Shown: positions 11,159 to 23,040, counted from the stretch's first letter. The stretch: 64,000 bases of DNA from Acanthosepion lycidas (GCA_963932145.1 OZ010571.1:111736505-111800504), one strand, 5' to 3'. Notes: generated from the letters alone by a model not told the origin. Numbers and translations are program-made.

Positions 11159-11345
11159 TCCTCTGTGGTCAAATCAGTTAAAAGCACGTCAGGCTATATG
11201 ACGGTTCCGTATAGGATACAGGTTCGATTCCTGTCGGAGGATGTATATTTCTATGAAAATTACCCGGAAATTCATGCCGGTAAATGTTGTTCAATACTGT
11301 TTATTATAAACAGAGTATTTACTTAAATATTTGTATCTATAAAAA
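11159..11345 (+). mobile_element. tRNA-derived SINE with class-II tRNA-like head
   Basis: The head (11159-11241) folds as a tRNA. The acceptor stem pairs TCCTCTG (11159-11165) with CGGAGGA (11235-11241), all seven positions. The anticodon stem is CGTCA/TGACG (11187-11191, 11199-11203) with a 7-base loop. A 14-base variable arm (11204-11217) can form a TCC/GGA stem, and the T arm is ACAGG/CCTGT around TTCGATT. The pol III B box GGTTCGATTCC is perfect and an A-box-like region lies near 11167-11186. The D arm is decayed and the anticodon loop (GGCTATA) lacks the universal T33, so it is not a working tRNA. The tail (11242-11345), with the markers GCCGGTAAATG and TTACTTAAATATTTGTATC, recurs twice at 58.1-58.3 kb, which supports a SINE family. 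The long variable arm suggests a Ser- or Leu-tRNA ancestor. Confidence 0.7.
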
Positions 11346-11368
11346 TAATGTATAAACATACAAATGTC

Positions 11369-11371
<3 letters not shown>

Positions 11372-11436
<65 letters not shown>
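11372..11436. repeat. (TA)n microsatellite
   Basis: Pure TA array between the SINE tail and the repeat at 11437. Confidence 0.96.
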
Positions 11437-11439
<3 letters not shown>

Positions 11440-11515
11440 GAATATTGAAGTCAACACTCAGAGGCGACAGGCTGTTTCATATTAGACGCAATCGTCAGGC
11501 CGCGAATGTTGGAAT
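11437..11515 (+). repeat. Dispersed repeat D1 (copy 1)
   Basis: About 75 bp containing GTCAACACTCAGAGGCGAC and GACAGGCTGTTTCATATTAG. An inverted, near-identical copy sits at 62462-62530. Both copies lie beside (TA)n-rich DNA. Family unknown. Confidence 0.75.
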
Positions 11516-11559
11516 TTTTCCTCCACTATTTATATATATATGGGTCAGTATTGCATTGT

Positions 11560-12370
11560 GGGTAATCTCTTCTGGCGGTTATTTTTGTGGGATAGTTTAT
11601 TTATTTATTTATTTGGTTGGGTTAATTTATTTTTATTTGTTTTTCATTTTTATTTTGTATTAATTATTCTTTTCACTTTGTGATGTTTTATTAACGTAGT
11701 AAAAAAAATGGGGGCATTTTCTTAGATCGCTTATTTAATAGTGTGTTTTGGTCTGGGAAGAAGATTAAAGCTATTTATTCGTCCAATGTTTAGGTTGCTT
11801 GCCGTAGTCTATTCTGTTATTTTGGCGGGGGGGGCAGATTTTAATTAATTAATTTATTTAGATTGATTATTTTTACTGGTTTTTGCTTATTTATGCTTAT
11901 TTTTATTAGTTCTAACGGTTATTTTAGTGGGGAAAATTTGTTGATTTATTTATTTATTTGGATTAATTTTAATTTTTTTTATTTATTTACTTATTTTATT
12001 TTTATTTTTTTTACTCTATTTGGTTTTCGATTTTTGAGTAACGTAGTAAAGTTTATTTATAATCATATAGCAGCTATAGCTATGTTTACGTCCAAGATTT
12101 GGATTGGTTGTTGTAGTCTATTCTAACGGTTATTTTGGCGGGATTAGTTTGTTAATTTGTTTATTATTATTTATTTATTTTGGTTGATTTTTAATTGTTT
12201 TTTATGTAATTTATTTTTATTTTTATTTATTCTATTTCCTGTATTCTAACGGGATTGGTTTGTTAATTTGCTTATTATTTGTTCGGGTTAATTTATTTTA
12301 CTTGTTTTATATTACTTATTTGTATACATTCATTTCAGTTTTCGATTTTTAAGTAACGTAGTAAAATATT
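11560..12370 (+). repeat. T-rich tandem repeat block, units of about 315-350 bp
   Basis: The plus strand is strikingly T-rich (TTTATTTATT runs) and periodic. The marker AACGTAGTAAA begins near 11693, 12040 and 12355. TGTAGTCTATTCT-like blocks precede AACGGTTATTTTGGCGGG blocks (near 11810, 12110 and, shortened, 12240). This gives three to four degenerate units of one long tandem repeat. Frames through it are Phe/Ile/Leu-rich and are not genes. Confidence 0.6.
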
Positions 12371-12440
12371 TAATTTTGAGATGAGCTCAGATAGTTTATT
12401 TAGTAATATCCTTGAAATCAGAGTCAAATAAATATACTGA

Positions 12441-12482
<42 letters not shown>
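12441..12482. repeat. (ATT)n microsatellite
   Basis: Trinucleotide array of about 42 bases. Confidence 0.96.
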
Positions 12483-12486
<4 letters not shown>

Positions 12487-12716
12487 GAATAGATGATACT
12501 TACTATAGGGGGATCTGCGAAGCATTAAAATCAGTCGAAATAGAAGGCATTTAACTTTTATTGATTTATTAACTAGTGTCTTTCTAAATCTTTACCAAGC
12601 GTTATTGTGGGAAATAATCTGATTAAACTTAAACACGTTAGATTTTAGTAATTTTTCGTATTTCGATAGGTGTTATTACTGGCTTGTCTACACGCACACA
12701 TACATGTATGCACAGA

Positions 12717-12749
12717 GTTACATACATACACACACACACACACTCACTA

Positions 12750-12815
<66 letters not shown>
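12717..12815. repeat. (CA)n-(TA)n-(TG)n compound microsatellite
   Basis: CA on the left, TA in the middle and TG on the right, so the block is itself an imperfect inverted repeat. Confidence 0.95.
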
Positions 12816-12820
<5 letters not shown>

Positions 12821-13262
12821 ATTTTCAGAAAAAGTATATCAAAATGGAGCAAAATGAATAAAAAGACAAAGGAAAATACTATTCTGACACAACACATTTT
12901 GTCCTCTGATGGACTTTATCGAGGCAAATGTAGAACTTATTTTGTTGCACGTGTTTATATACAGAAGCAAAGATGCCATTGGTCTATCAAGGCTTTTATA
13001 TTTGAGAGCTTTCATAAATATACATCAGGTGGTCAAAACGGACGTAAAAACATGTGGAGGATAGTATATGCCATAATGCAATGCCTGGTAAGGCAAAAGA
13101 AAGCGAGTAATATTGAATAATTGCTTTTTGCTAAATATAGTTGAAATTGTGTTCAGTTTGTTATGGTTTCTGTTGGAGGCTTGTGCTTTACAACTTCAAA
13201 ACATGTTTTTTGATATTTTAATATATTGAGGTCGTATATGATGATGCCTTAGGAAAGTAGTA
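12816..13262. other. No gene recognised
   Basis: A plus-strand frame at 12854-13120 encodes an unfamiliar basic peptide. There is no motif or repeat support. Confidence 0.4.
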
Positions 13263-13305
13263 ACACACACATACACACACACATATATATATATATATGT
13301 GTGTA
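13263..13305. repeat. (CA)n/(TA)n/(TG)n microsatellite
   Basis: Short compound array bordering the palindromic repeat at 13315. Confidence 0.93.
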
Positions 13306-13314
13306 CGTATAGGA

Positions 13315-13555
13315 TTGGTGTATACGGAATAAATTCCAATAAACAAAAAATACTATTCTTAAAAGAGTGTTCAATACAGAGTAAAGGAAATATAATTTAT
13401 TCAAAAATTATGACATAAATATGTTAGAATATCACTTCAAAAATAGCCATTTTCTTTCAACACTTCTAGCCTGCCATCTGGTATGACACCAGAAGTGTTG
13501 AAACAAAACGTCTATGTTTTCGTGATTTTATAACATATTTATATTAGAATTGTCG

Positions 13556-13560
<5 letters not shown>
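13315..13560. repeat. Palindromic repeat P1 between microsatellites (copy 1)
   Basis: The core contains TTTCAACACTTCT and its partner AGAAGTGTTGAAA (about 13456-13506) as arms of a hairpin. The left part carries GTGTTCAATACAGAGTA, also seen in variant form in the copy at 55865-56195. It lies directly between two microsatellites, as does the other copy. No coding. Probably a non-autonomous element. Confidence 0.6.

Positions 13561-13562
<2 letters not shown>

Positions 13563-13639
<77 letters not shown>
13563..13639. repeat. (TA)n microsatellite
   Basis: Pure TA array of about 77 bases. Confidence 0.97.
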
Positions 13640-13644
<5 letters not shown>

Positions 13645-13861
13645 GTCCTCCCTCTTCAGAGTCCATTTTAGACTCTTACGCTAAACTATAAGATTAGTTG
13701 GGGAGAAGGCTTCGGGAAACAGTAAACAGTGAATGGTTGGAGCGCTGGTTCATACGATATGCACTCACTAGTCTTGCCATACACTTATGGTGTACTTACT
13801 GTTTAATATACGATATATCTGCAAATCTGTTTTTTGTTATTACTTAACGATTGACTTGGTC

Positions 13862-13867
<6 letters not shown>

Positions 13868-13929
<62 letters not shown>
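13868..13929. repeat. (TA)n microsatellite
   Basis: Pure TA array of about 62 bases. Confidence 0.97.
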
Positions 13930-13931
<2 letters not shown>

Positions 13932-14489
13932 TTGTCCTTTTGCCAATGAACGCTCAATACTATATATTTTAAATTTATTTCTCCGGGGATATTTCTCAAG
14001 CAGTGGATATCTGTCTTCCTGTTGCACACTGTAAAATCGGAAGAATTGACAAATATACAAAATATCTGCACCTTATTAGAAAAAAAAGTCTGTGGAACGT
14101 GTCGATAACTACAATATCGCTCAGTACTGCTGCTCATAAAATAATCTGAACGTGTCATTTATTATGCTTAAATTGTTTGTAATTCAGTAAAACAAAACGA
14201 AAGAAAATAACTGATGATATTGCTGAACTATTGAAGAACGTTTCTATCCTGTAAAAGTCATCAAGTACTATTCGTGAGAAAACAGAAAAAATATTCGACA
14301 GTAAAAATTATTAATGGCTGTTTTTTGAAAATGATTATTCAAACTCCGAAGCGAATAAAGCGTTAACTCTAAATGTGAAGAAAGAGCGTGAAATTGCCTT
14401 TGTAGCGGTTGGAGTTAATAATATTGCATCACAAGATTGATTCACTCTTGGGAACGGCTAATCTAGAGAAATTCATTTTTAGAAAAACC
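13930..14489. other. No gene recognised
   Basis: Nothing assignable. Confidence 0.45.
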
Positions 14490-14515
14490 AAAAAAAAAAA
14501 AAAAAAAAAAAAAAA
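14490..14515 (+). repeat. Poly(A) tract
   Basis: About 25 As followed by GAAAAG. Could be the 3' tail of an unrecognised retroposed copy on the plus strand, but I see no clear body upstream. Confidence 0.8.
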
Positions 14516-15360
14516 GAAAAGAAAATCATGCGTTCTGACCAGACGTTACCTTAGGATTTGCATGACACGTACGGCTGTCACGTGCCTCCAGTATCACGCT
14601 ATTCACTCTTAGGTTATTAAGGAAGATCGGAACTTGTTGTTAATATCATTCGGTTCGTTATCGAGACATCAAAGTCTTTTGGAGTAGTCAAAACGTCCAC
14701 AATCAGATTCTCGCACGCACGACCATCCGTAAAAAGCAAACAGACAGCTGCCCTCTCTTAGACGTCCAAAGATTACGGCTTACACTGAATACTCGTAGGC
14801 TTGAGAATATACACCGGAATGTCAAAGTTACTTGTGCGCAAAACTATCACTTCATTTCAAGACTAAAATACGCACTTGCATACAAATGAGTGATATAGTA
14901 CAAAGGCTGGACAGACCAAAATACTTATATACAAACATAAAATAAAATCTATGAATTGACAGACATATAATTACATTTTTCCTAAGCGCAATATCCTTAT
15001 GCAAAATAGATGTTCGACCTTATATCTTACTACCCGTGACCAGTTGGGTTACTGAGAGTTCACGTTACAAAACATTGAAGTTGATATCCACATTAAAATA
15101 TTGTCGGTTTGAAGAAATTTGGAATAAAAGATACTTTCTGCATGAACAACTCGTATTTTTAAATCTTATTCACGTAAAATATTTCTTAAATCGCATTAGC
15201 ATAAAAAATATATTTTTAATAAGCTGAAAAAATATTTTAAAATCATATTTAGATAAAAATATTTTTTTTTAAATATGGCCCAAAATACTTTTTAAATATT
15301 TAAAATATTGTTTGCTTAAAGAAAGCTGAAATATAAATAATCACGCATGAAATCTCAGAG
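14516..15360. other. No gene recognised
   Basis: Nothing assignable. Confidence 0.45.
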
Positions 15361-15497
15361 GTGAAAAGAGAAAATTGAAAAGAGAGCGAGAGTTGAAAAG
15401 AGAGAACTGAAAAGAGAGCGAGAGAGAGAGGTGGAAAGAGAGAAGTGAAAAAGAGAGAGAGGTGGAAAGAGAGAGATGGAAAAAGAGGAGAGAAAAG
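15361..15497 (+). repeat. Purine-rich GAAA/GAGA tandem block
   Basis: About 137 bases almost entirely A and G, built from variants of TGAAAAGAGAG(CGAG). Degenerate short tandem repeat. Confidence 0.9.
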
Positions 15498-16310
15498 CAG
15501 ACATAAACACAACCATTTATATCGACAGTCCGGATGTTAAATTAGGTCACCATCTGAGATGAACACAAACCATTTCCTTCCCTCCAACTTCCTACACGAT
15601 CATAAATTTACATCATTCTTTCACCCACTCTCTATATATGAATTCTGGCAAAAAGTCAAGCAACGTTCACAGAGCTTTATAATAATTAAGATATTCAATG
15701 CAACTGTAATGATATAACCAGGTGTTGCATTACAAATCTATATGCTTCTGTAGTTACCAAACCTGCTTGGGGGTACCATATTCTAGGTGTTAACATTTTC
15801 CTGTAATAACATGACAGTTGTCATATTTACGTGTCTGTAGATTTACATATATAATTATCAGTGGAACGTTAACGAGTTTTCCAACGAACACATACGTTGA
15901 GTAGTAAGCATAGTCAGAAAAATAGATTGGATAGATAATCAAGAAACAATTAAATGTGCTACTGAAAACATAATTCATTTTAATGTATTTATCACCGATG
16001 AAGGGAATTTGTAAAACCATATAAAAGAGAATCATTTTCTTTAAAACTTTATTAGGTAAAATTTTGCTTCCGTCTCGTGATTGAAAAAAAATTCTTTCCC
16101 GGCGAATTTTATTGTAATTGTCTATTAATTCGTATATTATTCTTACGGTTTCTTGTCAAGGTTGAAATTGAGGGTGACACGTAATGTTGCTCGAGAGGGA
16201 TTTCTCCATTGTCGCACCCATCCATTTATTTTTAGCTGAATATCTTAAAGGCTACATTTATATTAATAAATACTGAGAAAAGGAGAAACGAATATATGCC
16301 TTTCTTAAGG
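15498..16310. other. No gene recognised
   Basis: A minus-strand frame at 15790-16035 is unfamiliar and unsupported. Confidence 0.4.
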
Positions 16311-16332
16311 GCAGGATTACCCCTATGATCGG

Positions 16333-16757
16333 TTGAGGCAGGCCTGATTAGGGGCCCCGGAAAAAGCTTTGTAACTATCAGTATCTCATTATTTAATTAT
16401 AAGTTTCGAAAAATCACTATATACGTTTCACTATTTTTATCCCTAAGGTTGAATAAAAACCTTGCTGTTAAAAGTTGTTAAAAATTGCCGCAAATAATTA
16501 TGGGTTTATTAAAGAGGCAATACCCTATAATGACATGCCTCTAATTTGTATTTAGATAAATTGCTTTTATTTTCATTTTTTCTAGTTGAATTGTTCACCT
16601 ATATTGCATATAAACCATTATTTTACATTATTAGGTTACAATAAAATTCCTGTTTTATATGATTACTACTGTATAAAAATTGAGATGAAGTAGAGTGAGA
16701 GGACCCCATATTATAGATTCACTGGGGACCCACAAGACCATTCCAACGGCCTGCCTA
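16333..16757. mobile_element. Possible non-autonomous DNA transposon (hAT-like)
   Basis: The two ends carry the same motif in opposite orientation. The left side has AGGCAGGCC followed by GGGGCCCC (16336-16358). The right side has GGGGACCC followed by GGCCTGCCT (16724-16757). Interior is AT-rich and non-coding. The GC-rich ends around an AT-rich body look like a decayed hAT-type element, but I could not identify target duplications. Confidence 0.35.
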
Positions 16758-17198
16758 AGGACATTAGTGCAAATAGTTTAATTTTGGTCCAGGTCGCCGA
16801 TTTAATTTTCTGTTAAACTAACCGTATTGCCATTGCATAAAACCTAAAGGTTTTTTTACTGAAGATTGTATAGCTTAAAAATCAAGGACATGTCATTGCT
16901 AAAGGATGAATAGAAAAACGAAATAAAAGTCAATATAGCTACAGAGTACAATATTTTAATGATGGAAATAATCAGTGAAATCATTCTTAAAAGAAGCAGA
17001 GAAGCTTGACGTTGTCCGGGGGAAAACAATTTCAACCTCTAACAACAACATACGTTTCTTAAAATATTTCTTGTTAACGAACGACCAAAAAAGTATTTAT
17101 ACATAAAACATATATATATATTTACTGAAAAATATTTTGATTTTCATATCAAAACGAATAATCGAGCCTTCATGTTGATTTACTAAGCGTAGCTTATA

Positions 17199-17305
17199 TG
17201 TGGCACCCGACCGAATACATGTAGCAGCCAGTGAGGATTGAAATCAGTATTCGTAATTGCTCTAGCGAGACCATCTTGCTAACATTACACGATGTTGAGG
17301 TGCCC
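17199..17305 (-). mobile_element. Candidate tRNA-derived SINE
   Basis: On the minus strand, AAGATGGTCTCGCTAGAGC resembles a pol III A box region and GATTTCAATCC, about 35 bases on, resembles a B box. The rest (CACTGGCTGC, CGGTCGGGTGCCAC) looks like a conserved SINE body. Only one copy in the window, so family status is inference. Confidence 0.4.
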
Positions 17306-17340
17306 TAATCGAGTTCTTTATGTTGGGACTATGAAATATT

Positions 17341-18560
17341 ATCAGGTTGATGTAAAAGTAATGTCTGATTTCCATGTCTACATTTAAAATGAAAAATCCC
17401 ATGATTAGGAAAATATTTATTGGTTAACATAACCGCCTTTTCTTTCTAGAATATCATTCCATCTGTCGACAAGCTAATAAATGCCACGCCTGTAAAATTC
17501 CTTAGGTTTCGAAACAAAATATTAATCCAACTCTTCACTTGATCTCAACTTAAGACCATCAAAATGAATCTGTAGTCCCCAAAACAAGTAATAATCAGGA
17601 GCAATATCAGTAGAATATGGCATAAGACGCAATATTTTCCAAGCAAGTTCTCCCAAAAGATTTTTAGTCAGCTGAGCTGTTTCATGACGAGCATTATAGT
17701 AATGGATGATGACACCATTTCTGTTCACTAAGGAAGGTCGCTTTTCGTTCAAAGCTGTTTTCAAACGACGAAGTTCAGCATAGTACAGAATAGCTGTAAT
17801 TGTTTGCTTGTTGCTTATCTATTCGTGATGAAAAATTCCTTCAATATCCCTCCCTACACTCAACATGTGTCCTCTTCTTGGTTGATCTCTCCCAATGATC
17901 GGCGGAGTTTAACATTATGATAAAGGACACTCTTCTCATAACCTGTAACAATCCTAACTAAAATTGTGCTCGAAGGTGTCGGGAAAGTAATGATTTACAA
18001 CAAGCAATACACTGTTATAGATTCTCTGGAGATAGTTCGTGTGAGATCCATTTCAAATGGTTGAAACATTTCCGATTCTTTTTAATTGGTATAGCACGGT
18101 TGTATGGTCCGCGTGAAATTGTTCTGCAAGTTTCCTAGAGTTAATGGTGGGATTGACTCTGACAACAGTTTCCAACTCTTCGGAATCAACATTTTGTGGA
18201 TGACCCTCTTTTCGCTCGTTTTTCAAACTGAAATGCCCGCTTTGGAAACGGGAAAAACCATCTCCTGCAACATCTTTCATTCGCTGCATAAATCTCCATA
18301 ATCGTTTTGAATAGACTTTGCTGATACACTTCCATTGACACCTTTATGAACCTTATACAGCAAGATATGTCGAATGTGATCTTTAGATGGGACGAACGTG
18401 AGTGCAAATGTAACGGAAGATACTGAAAAACATTTTTTTTATAATCTGAAAGAGAAAACTATAAATTACTTATTGTGAGATTCCTTAATAACTTAAAAAA
18501 AATCATAAATCTTATCTAAAATTTCTCCTAAAAAATCAGACATTAATTTTGCACTAAATC
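17341..18560 (-). mobile_element. Decayed mariner transposon
   Basis: About 1.2 kb, the usual mariner size. Left end TCAGGTTGATGTAAAAGTAA and right end (complement) GATTTAGTGCAAAATTAATG share the inner block ATGTCTGATTT as inverted repeats. The ends resemble those of the 80-bp MITEs at 2.0-3.2 and 52.2 kb but differ inside, so this exact copy is not their direct parent. The interior carries a minus-strand transposase relic described separately. Confidence 0.85.
17522..18407 (-). pseudogene. Mariner transposase pseudogene
   Basis: Reads right to left. The N-terminal helix-turn-helix part shows SSHLKITFDISCCIRF (near 18390) and then FSRFQSGHFSLKNE, ELETVVRVNP and RKLAEQFHADHTTVLYQLKRIG (18060-18240), matching the mariner WFxRFRSGDFSL and sTVxxxLxxIG blocks. 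The middle has RIVTGYEKSVLYHNVKLRRS (about 17890-17950), where the family has TGDEKW. The C-terminal part has KRPSLVNRNGVIIHYYNARH and PYSTDIAPDYYLF. The first catalytic Asp is Tyr here, and the second (HHDNARPH in the family) is also changed to Tyr. The pieces lie in more than one frame. Function is lost. It is antisense to nothing recognised. Confidence 0.88.
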
Positions 18561-21500
18561 TTATCCCACTGGAAAACATGCATAAAAATGGCTGTCTATG
18601 AATAGAACCCTAGATAGGTAAAGCTGATCATGAGAAAGAAAGTTAGAGTCTTGAAGGGTCGTTTCTCTGGTCTTCATGACAAAGCTGAATTTCAATGTGA
18701 AATGAAGTAACTTGAATTCAAAAGAAATGTCTCTGGGAAATTATGAGGCTCCTTGAAGCTAATGCACCCTGCTTTTTCTTTATCCCAATTAAGATAGTTG
18801 CCTGCGAGAGAACCTGTTTGACAGCTAAGAAAGTTCGGTTGTACAGCTTTGGAGGTCGAGAAAAACATTAATGATTTAATGAAAAATCATTAACGCCATA
18901 ATGCTTTACTAAAAAATATTTTCTAGAATACTGTTGGCGAGAGAGACGAGGAAGGAAATCCAATTATGAAAAGCTAGAGATCTGTCCGAAACAATGTCAA
19001 TTAACTTGTGATGCCGAACCTCTACAAGAATATGTTGAATAACCTTGGAATTTATTTCTTTTTCTCTGAAATCAGAATACCTCTGTGACAAACAGAACAG
19101 TCCGTGATTCTTTTAAAGATTTCTGTTATTTCGTTTGATTGAAAAAAGTTTACATAGTTTTCAGGGCATGTGATACAAAGACACGCATACCTATGAGGAA
19201 TAGGAAAAGATGTCTTTCAGAAACCAAGTGAACAGTAATTTATCCCTCTGGACCTCCAGTGACGTTGGATGCCGTCATCGACTATTCTGTAATCTTTATC
19301 TGCCAAAGTTAACACTCGCGGTAATTTACAACCAAGACTATAATTCTTTGGCTAAAAGTTAGATAATAAAGGCCATAAACCAACACTAAATCTAATGACT
19401 TCTACTAACCTCAGTAGTTGAAGTGAACATTATTCGGCGTAGCTTTCACAAAAGATTTACAAAAGTAAAAATAAGGAAATTTGTTTCTTTTTTCTCTCCT
19501 TATCGCATTCGAACTTTAATAAAAGTAACATTTTAGATTGCTAAACGTTTCCTATTTGTTTTTTCTTTTGTCATAGATATTAATATACAATGTTCCTCGA
19601 TAATCTTATTTCACATTTTAATATCAACAATGAGAACAACTATGGATCAATAAATAGGTGAAATTATGCATTCATTATTTAAAAAAAACCAGGCAGTTAA
19701 TTTCATCAGTTACGAAATTGTTTAGACGTCATATCTCTCACAGAATCTACACGTGCTTATATGAATCTGTACAGACATGCGCACGGGTAATATGGCTGAC
19801 ATCAATATTTCTCTACATATAAAACATTAAAATATGCAGTACTCACTGTATAAGTAAATGCATGTTTAATCGAAATATATGAAATTCAGAGAATGTCCTT
19901 TCATTGCAGGATTTTCATTTGTTGAACAGATATATTCATGTTGATAAAATACAGAGAAAGATTAATTGATAACAATGCCTGAAAACAAAATTGTCCTCGA
20001 ATAAAATGAATAAAAATAAGATACAATTAACATATTTAACTAACTGACCAAATAATATACAAATGTTGTGATTATAGGACGGTATGTAGAGGTGTGTCCT
20101 TTTTCAATCGTACAGGTGTGCGAAGTTTTTATGAGAGGTTGTGATAGGCTTTAATTTAGGAACAGTTTCGTTGTTGGTTGGGAAGAATTATTATATATAC
20201 CTGTATGCATTCAAGTATGTGTAATGTATTGGATGCCGTGACACTAGGTTCACTGGTGGCAAAAAGGCACTCCAAAATTGAAAAGAGACAATTCTTTACT
20301 CTGCGGATGCATTTCGATAAAGAGAAGAATAGGAAAATGAGTCTTTGGCGTCTTTTTGTTTTATTCTGCTCTCGCAACACTCTCAAGATTTCCTTGAAGA
20401 ATGTTCTTTGTTAGACAAATGCAGTAACCTCAAACTTGTTCATTAATCATAATTCTACGACATCGTAAGTTACAGTCATATAATTTTTGTTTAGTCTCTA
20501 CGTTTGAGTAGATGAATTCTTCCAAAATAGTAAAATGGTGTTTGGAAAATTATCATGTCTTACAAGATTGGAATTAAAAACAAATTCAAGTTAAAATTAT
20601 ATAAATGTTTTTTTTTGTTTTTTTTTATCAAAAATGTAATCAAATTCATTTTCAACGACTGAAGGTCAACGAGAAAGCGATTTTCTTTTCAATTCTACTC
20701 TTAAATGAATCATCGAAACATTCCAATTTTGAAATTTTCTCAAGTGAACTATGAATAAACGGCATATTGTCGAATATATTGTCGAATAAAAAATCTACCC
20801 CTACAAATTAAATAAAACCTTCATTTTGAAATTCTCTAAAGGTTATCTGGTTCGATAGATATCTGACGAATTCCGGAGAGTAGATATACTGAAACGTCGT
20901 AATAATAACAGCAAAAGTGATGACATTTGTTCGACTGTAAATGATGTAAGTAAAAGCTCATTGTTTTGTGTGATTGACAATTTGTTTTACCTGACAGGAT
21001 ATGTCAACCATTTTGATTCATTAAGCTGGAGTGGTTTATAAAGAAACAATTAGGCATCAATTTACGTAAAGCATTGTTGAAGGAAGGAAAAATTGACACC
21101 GTTTCTTTGTTAAAATAGTTCTTCTGAAAGAGAGCAAGATTGAAATGTAATTATTCTTGACATGTTTTGCAAAGAAGAGATTTCTTATCTAAAATCTACA
21201 TCCAATTATGTCTTATCCTGCCAAAAATCTATATCTAATTAAGTATGCACTTGAAAAACATTCATATGATATTCCAGCTTCGGAACAATGGTGTTAAATA
21301 TATTCGTTCATACGAACTCGACGAATAATTAAACACACGTTTATTAATCACGTAAATTCATATAGAACCTATCGAATAGCCGAGAAAAAATCTTATTAAG
21401 AAAAAAAAAAGGCTTTCTAATCTGTCTCAGAAATGCAAGGTGACATAAAGGTTATTAGCTCTGTAGAAACAATCAATGAACCGAACTGATATTTTAATCA

Positions 21501-23040
21501 GGAAATATTTTATGCCATTCATGTAAATAAGATTTTGTAAAGATTAAATGCAACATACATTGATGACAGTCCCACTCCTTGTCATCTTCAAAACATTGTG
21601 ACAATATACATTTTTGTAACAGGGTACGATTTGTTGGTCAGCAGCGTTTTCTTATTAATACTAAAACATCGTCGAATACTAACTCACATGTATAGATTGT
21701 AATGGGACAAAGAACCATCTTTCCCTCCATTGGGTCTGGAAATAGCGTGTATAAAATTTCCCTCCCTAAGTCAATTTTATAAGAGATACTGCTAGTTTAT
21801 TGCTGTCATAAAACATTGAAATTTTGAGGTGATAGATATACACTGATGTTTTTAGTCTAAAACACAGAATGAATTGTTTTGTTTTTTAAAGTAACATTTC
21901 AAGTGATTACCTACAAATTGGGGATGTTAAAATAAAGTAGATACTAAAAATTAATTCCCTGAATAGTGCTGTAATATACAATATATATTGGAAGCTGAAA
22001 TTATGTAGTAAAATCGAAGTGTGTCTCTCAGAAATTAAACAAAACTTTTACGAGATAAGGAAATCTGCTAGAAACAAAGAAAAGAACGATGAACTGATGT
22101 GCAGTGCATAATCTCTTAGGTATCAACAAATGTTGTACACTCTCTTCCCAGAGAGTAGGAAGAGACTTGTATCGATAGTGACGAGATTCGACGGACAGAT
22201 GCCAAGAATACTATGGATACACATGAAGCTGTTTTAATGAAAGTATGAAGTACAAGGGAACTTATACGTATAGTCGGAAAGAGTCATTTTAAATTTCTGG
22301 AAAATATAACGCGGAATGAATTTAATATGCATAGGAATAAATTAAACGCAAGAAAAGTAGGGAAAACGTTGAGTTAGTTTAAGATTACTGTGTAAATGGA
22401 TGGCAGAACAGGCAAGAAAAGCTATAGTAACTTTCCGGATACGAAACATAAAAGATATAGTCTTTCGAGAAAAATATTTGAATGAGGATGGGTGCTTTCC
22501 TTGAAAGGGAAGATAGAGGCTTGCAGAACTGTGACGCTCTCTATAGCCAACAGTAAAGTTAATGTTATATAGTTCTACAAAGGAGGACACAGGTTCTATC
22601 CTTTACGAAGAGCTCTTTTCCTTTATTAAGCATTACTCGAAAGTAAAGGCCGGTAGCCATAATAATCACTGTTTAAAAATAAAAAAAATAGGCGTCTATT
22701 TCAAATACGAGTATCCACTATAGTAACGGTCTATATAATAAAAATGTTGACTGACAAATAAACCCATTAATTCTTTCGAAAATTCCCTGATAATTTTATA
22801 TATTTATTAATATACATATTTAATAATTTCTTCACTTAGTTATGAATTCCTATAGTAACTTTTATTTTAAATTATTTACTGTATTATTATTTCAAGTTCA
22901 GAAATGGCTTCATGGCATTTTCCACTGATCATTTTTTGCAAAAGAAATTTAAGATCACACACATTTTACATCGATAAATCTCTTTGGAATATGTGATCTG
23001 TAATTGTGAGTACATTTTTTTATTTCTTAAGCATGGACTA
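18561..23040. other. No gene recognised (4.5 kb)
   Basis: No array, terminal repeat or family motif stood out. Frames are short and overlap on both strands (for example 20156-20414). Ancient unrecognised repeats or small exons cannot be excluded. Confidence 0.4.

Noticed and set aside
11159-11241. Functional tRNA gene of Ser or Leu type
   Set aside because: The D arm does not pair and the anticodon loop lacks T33. The tail downstream recurs elsewhere, so this is a SINE head.
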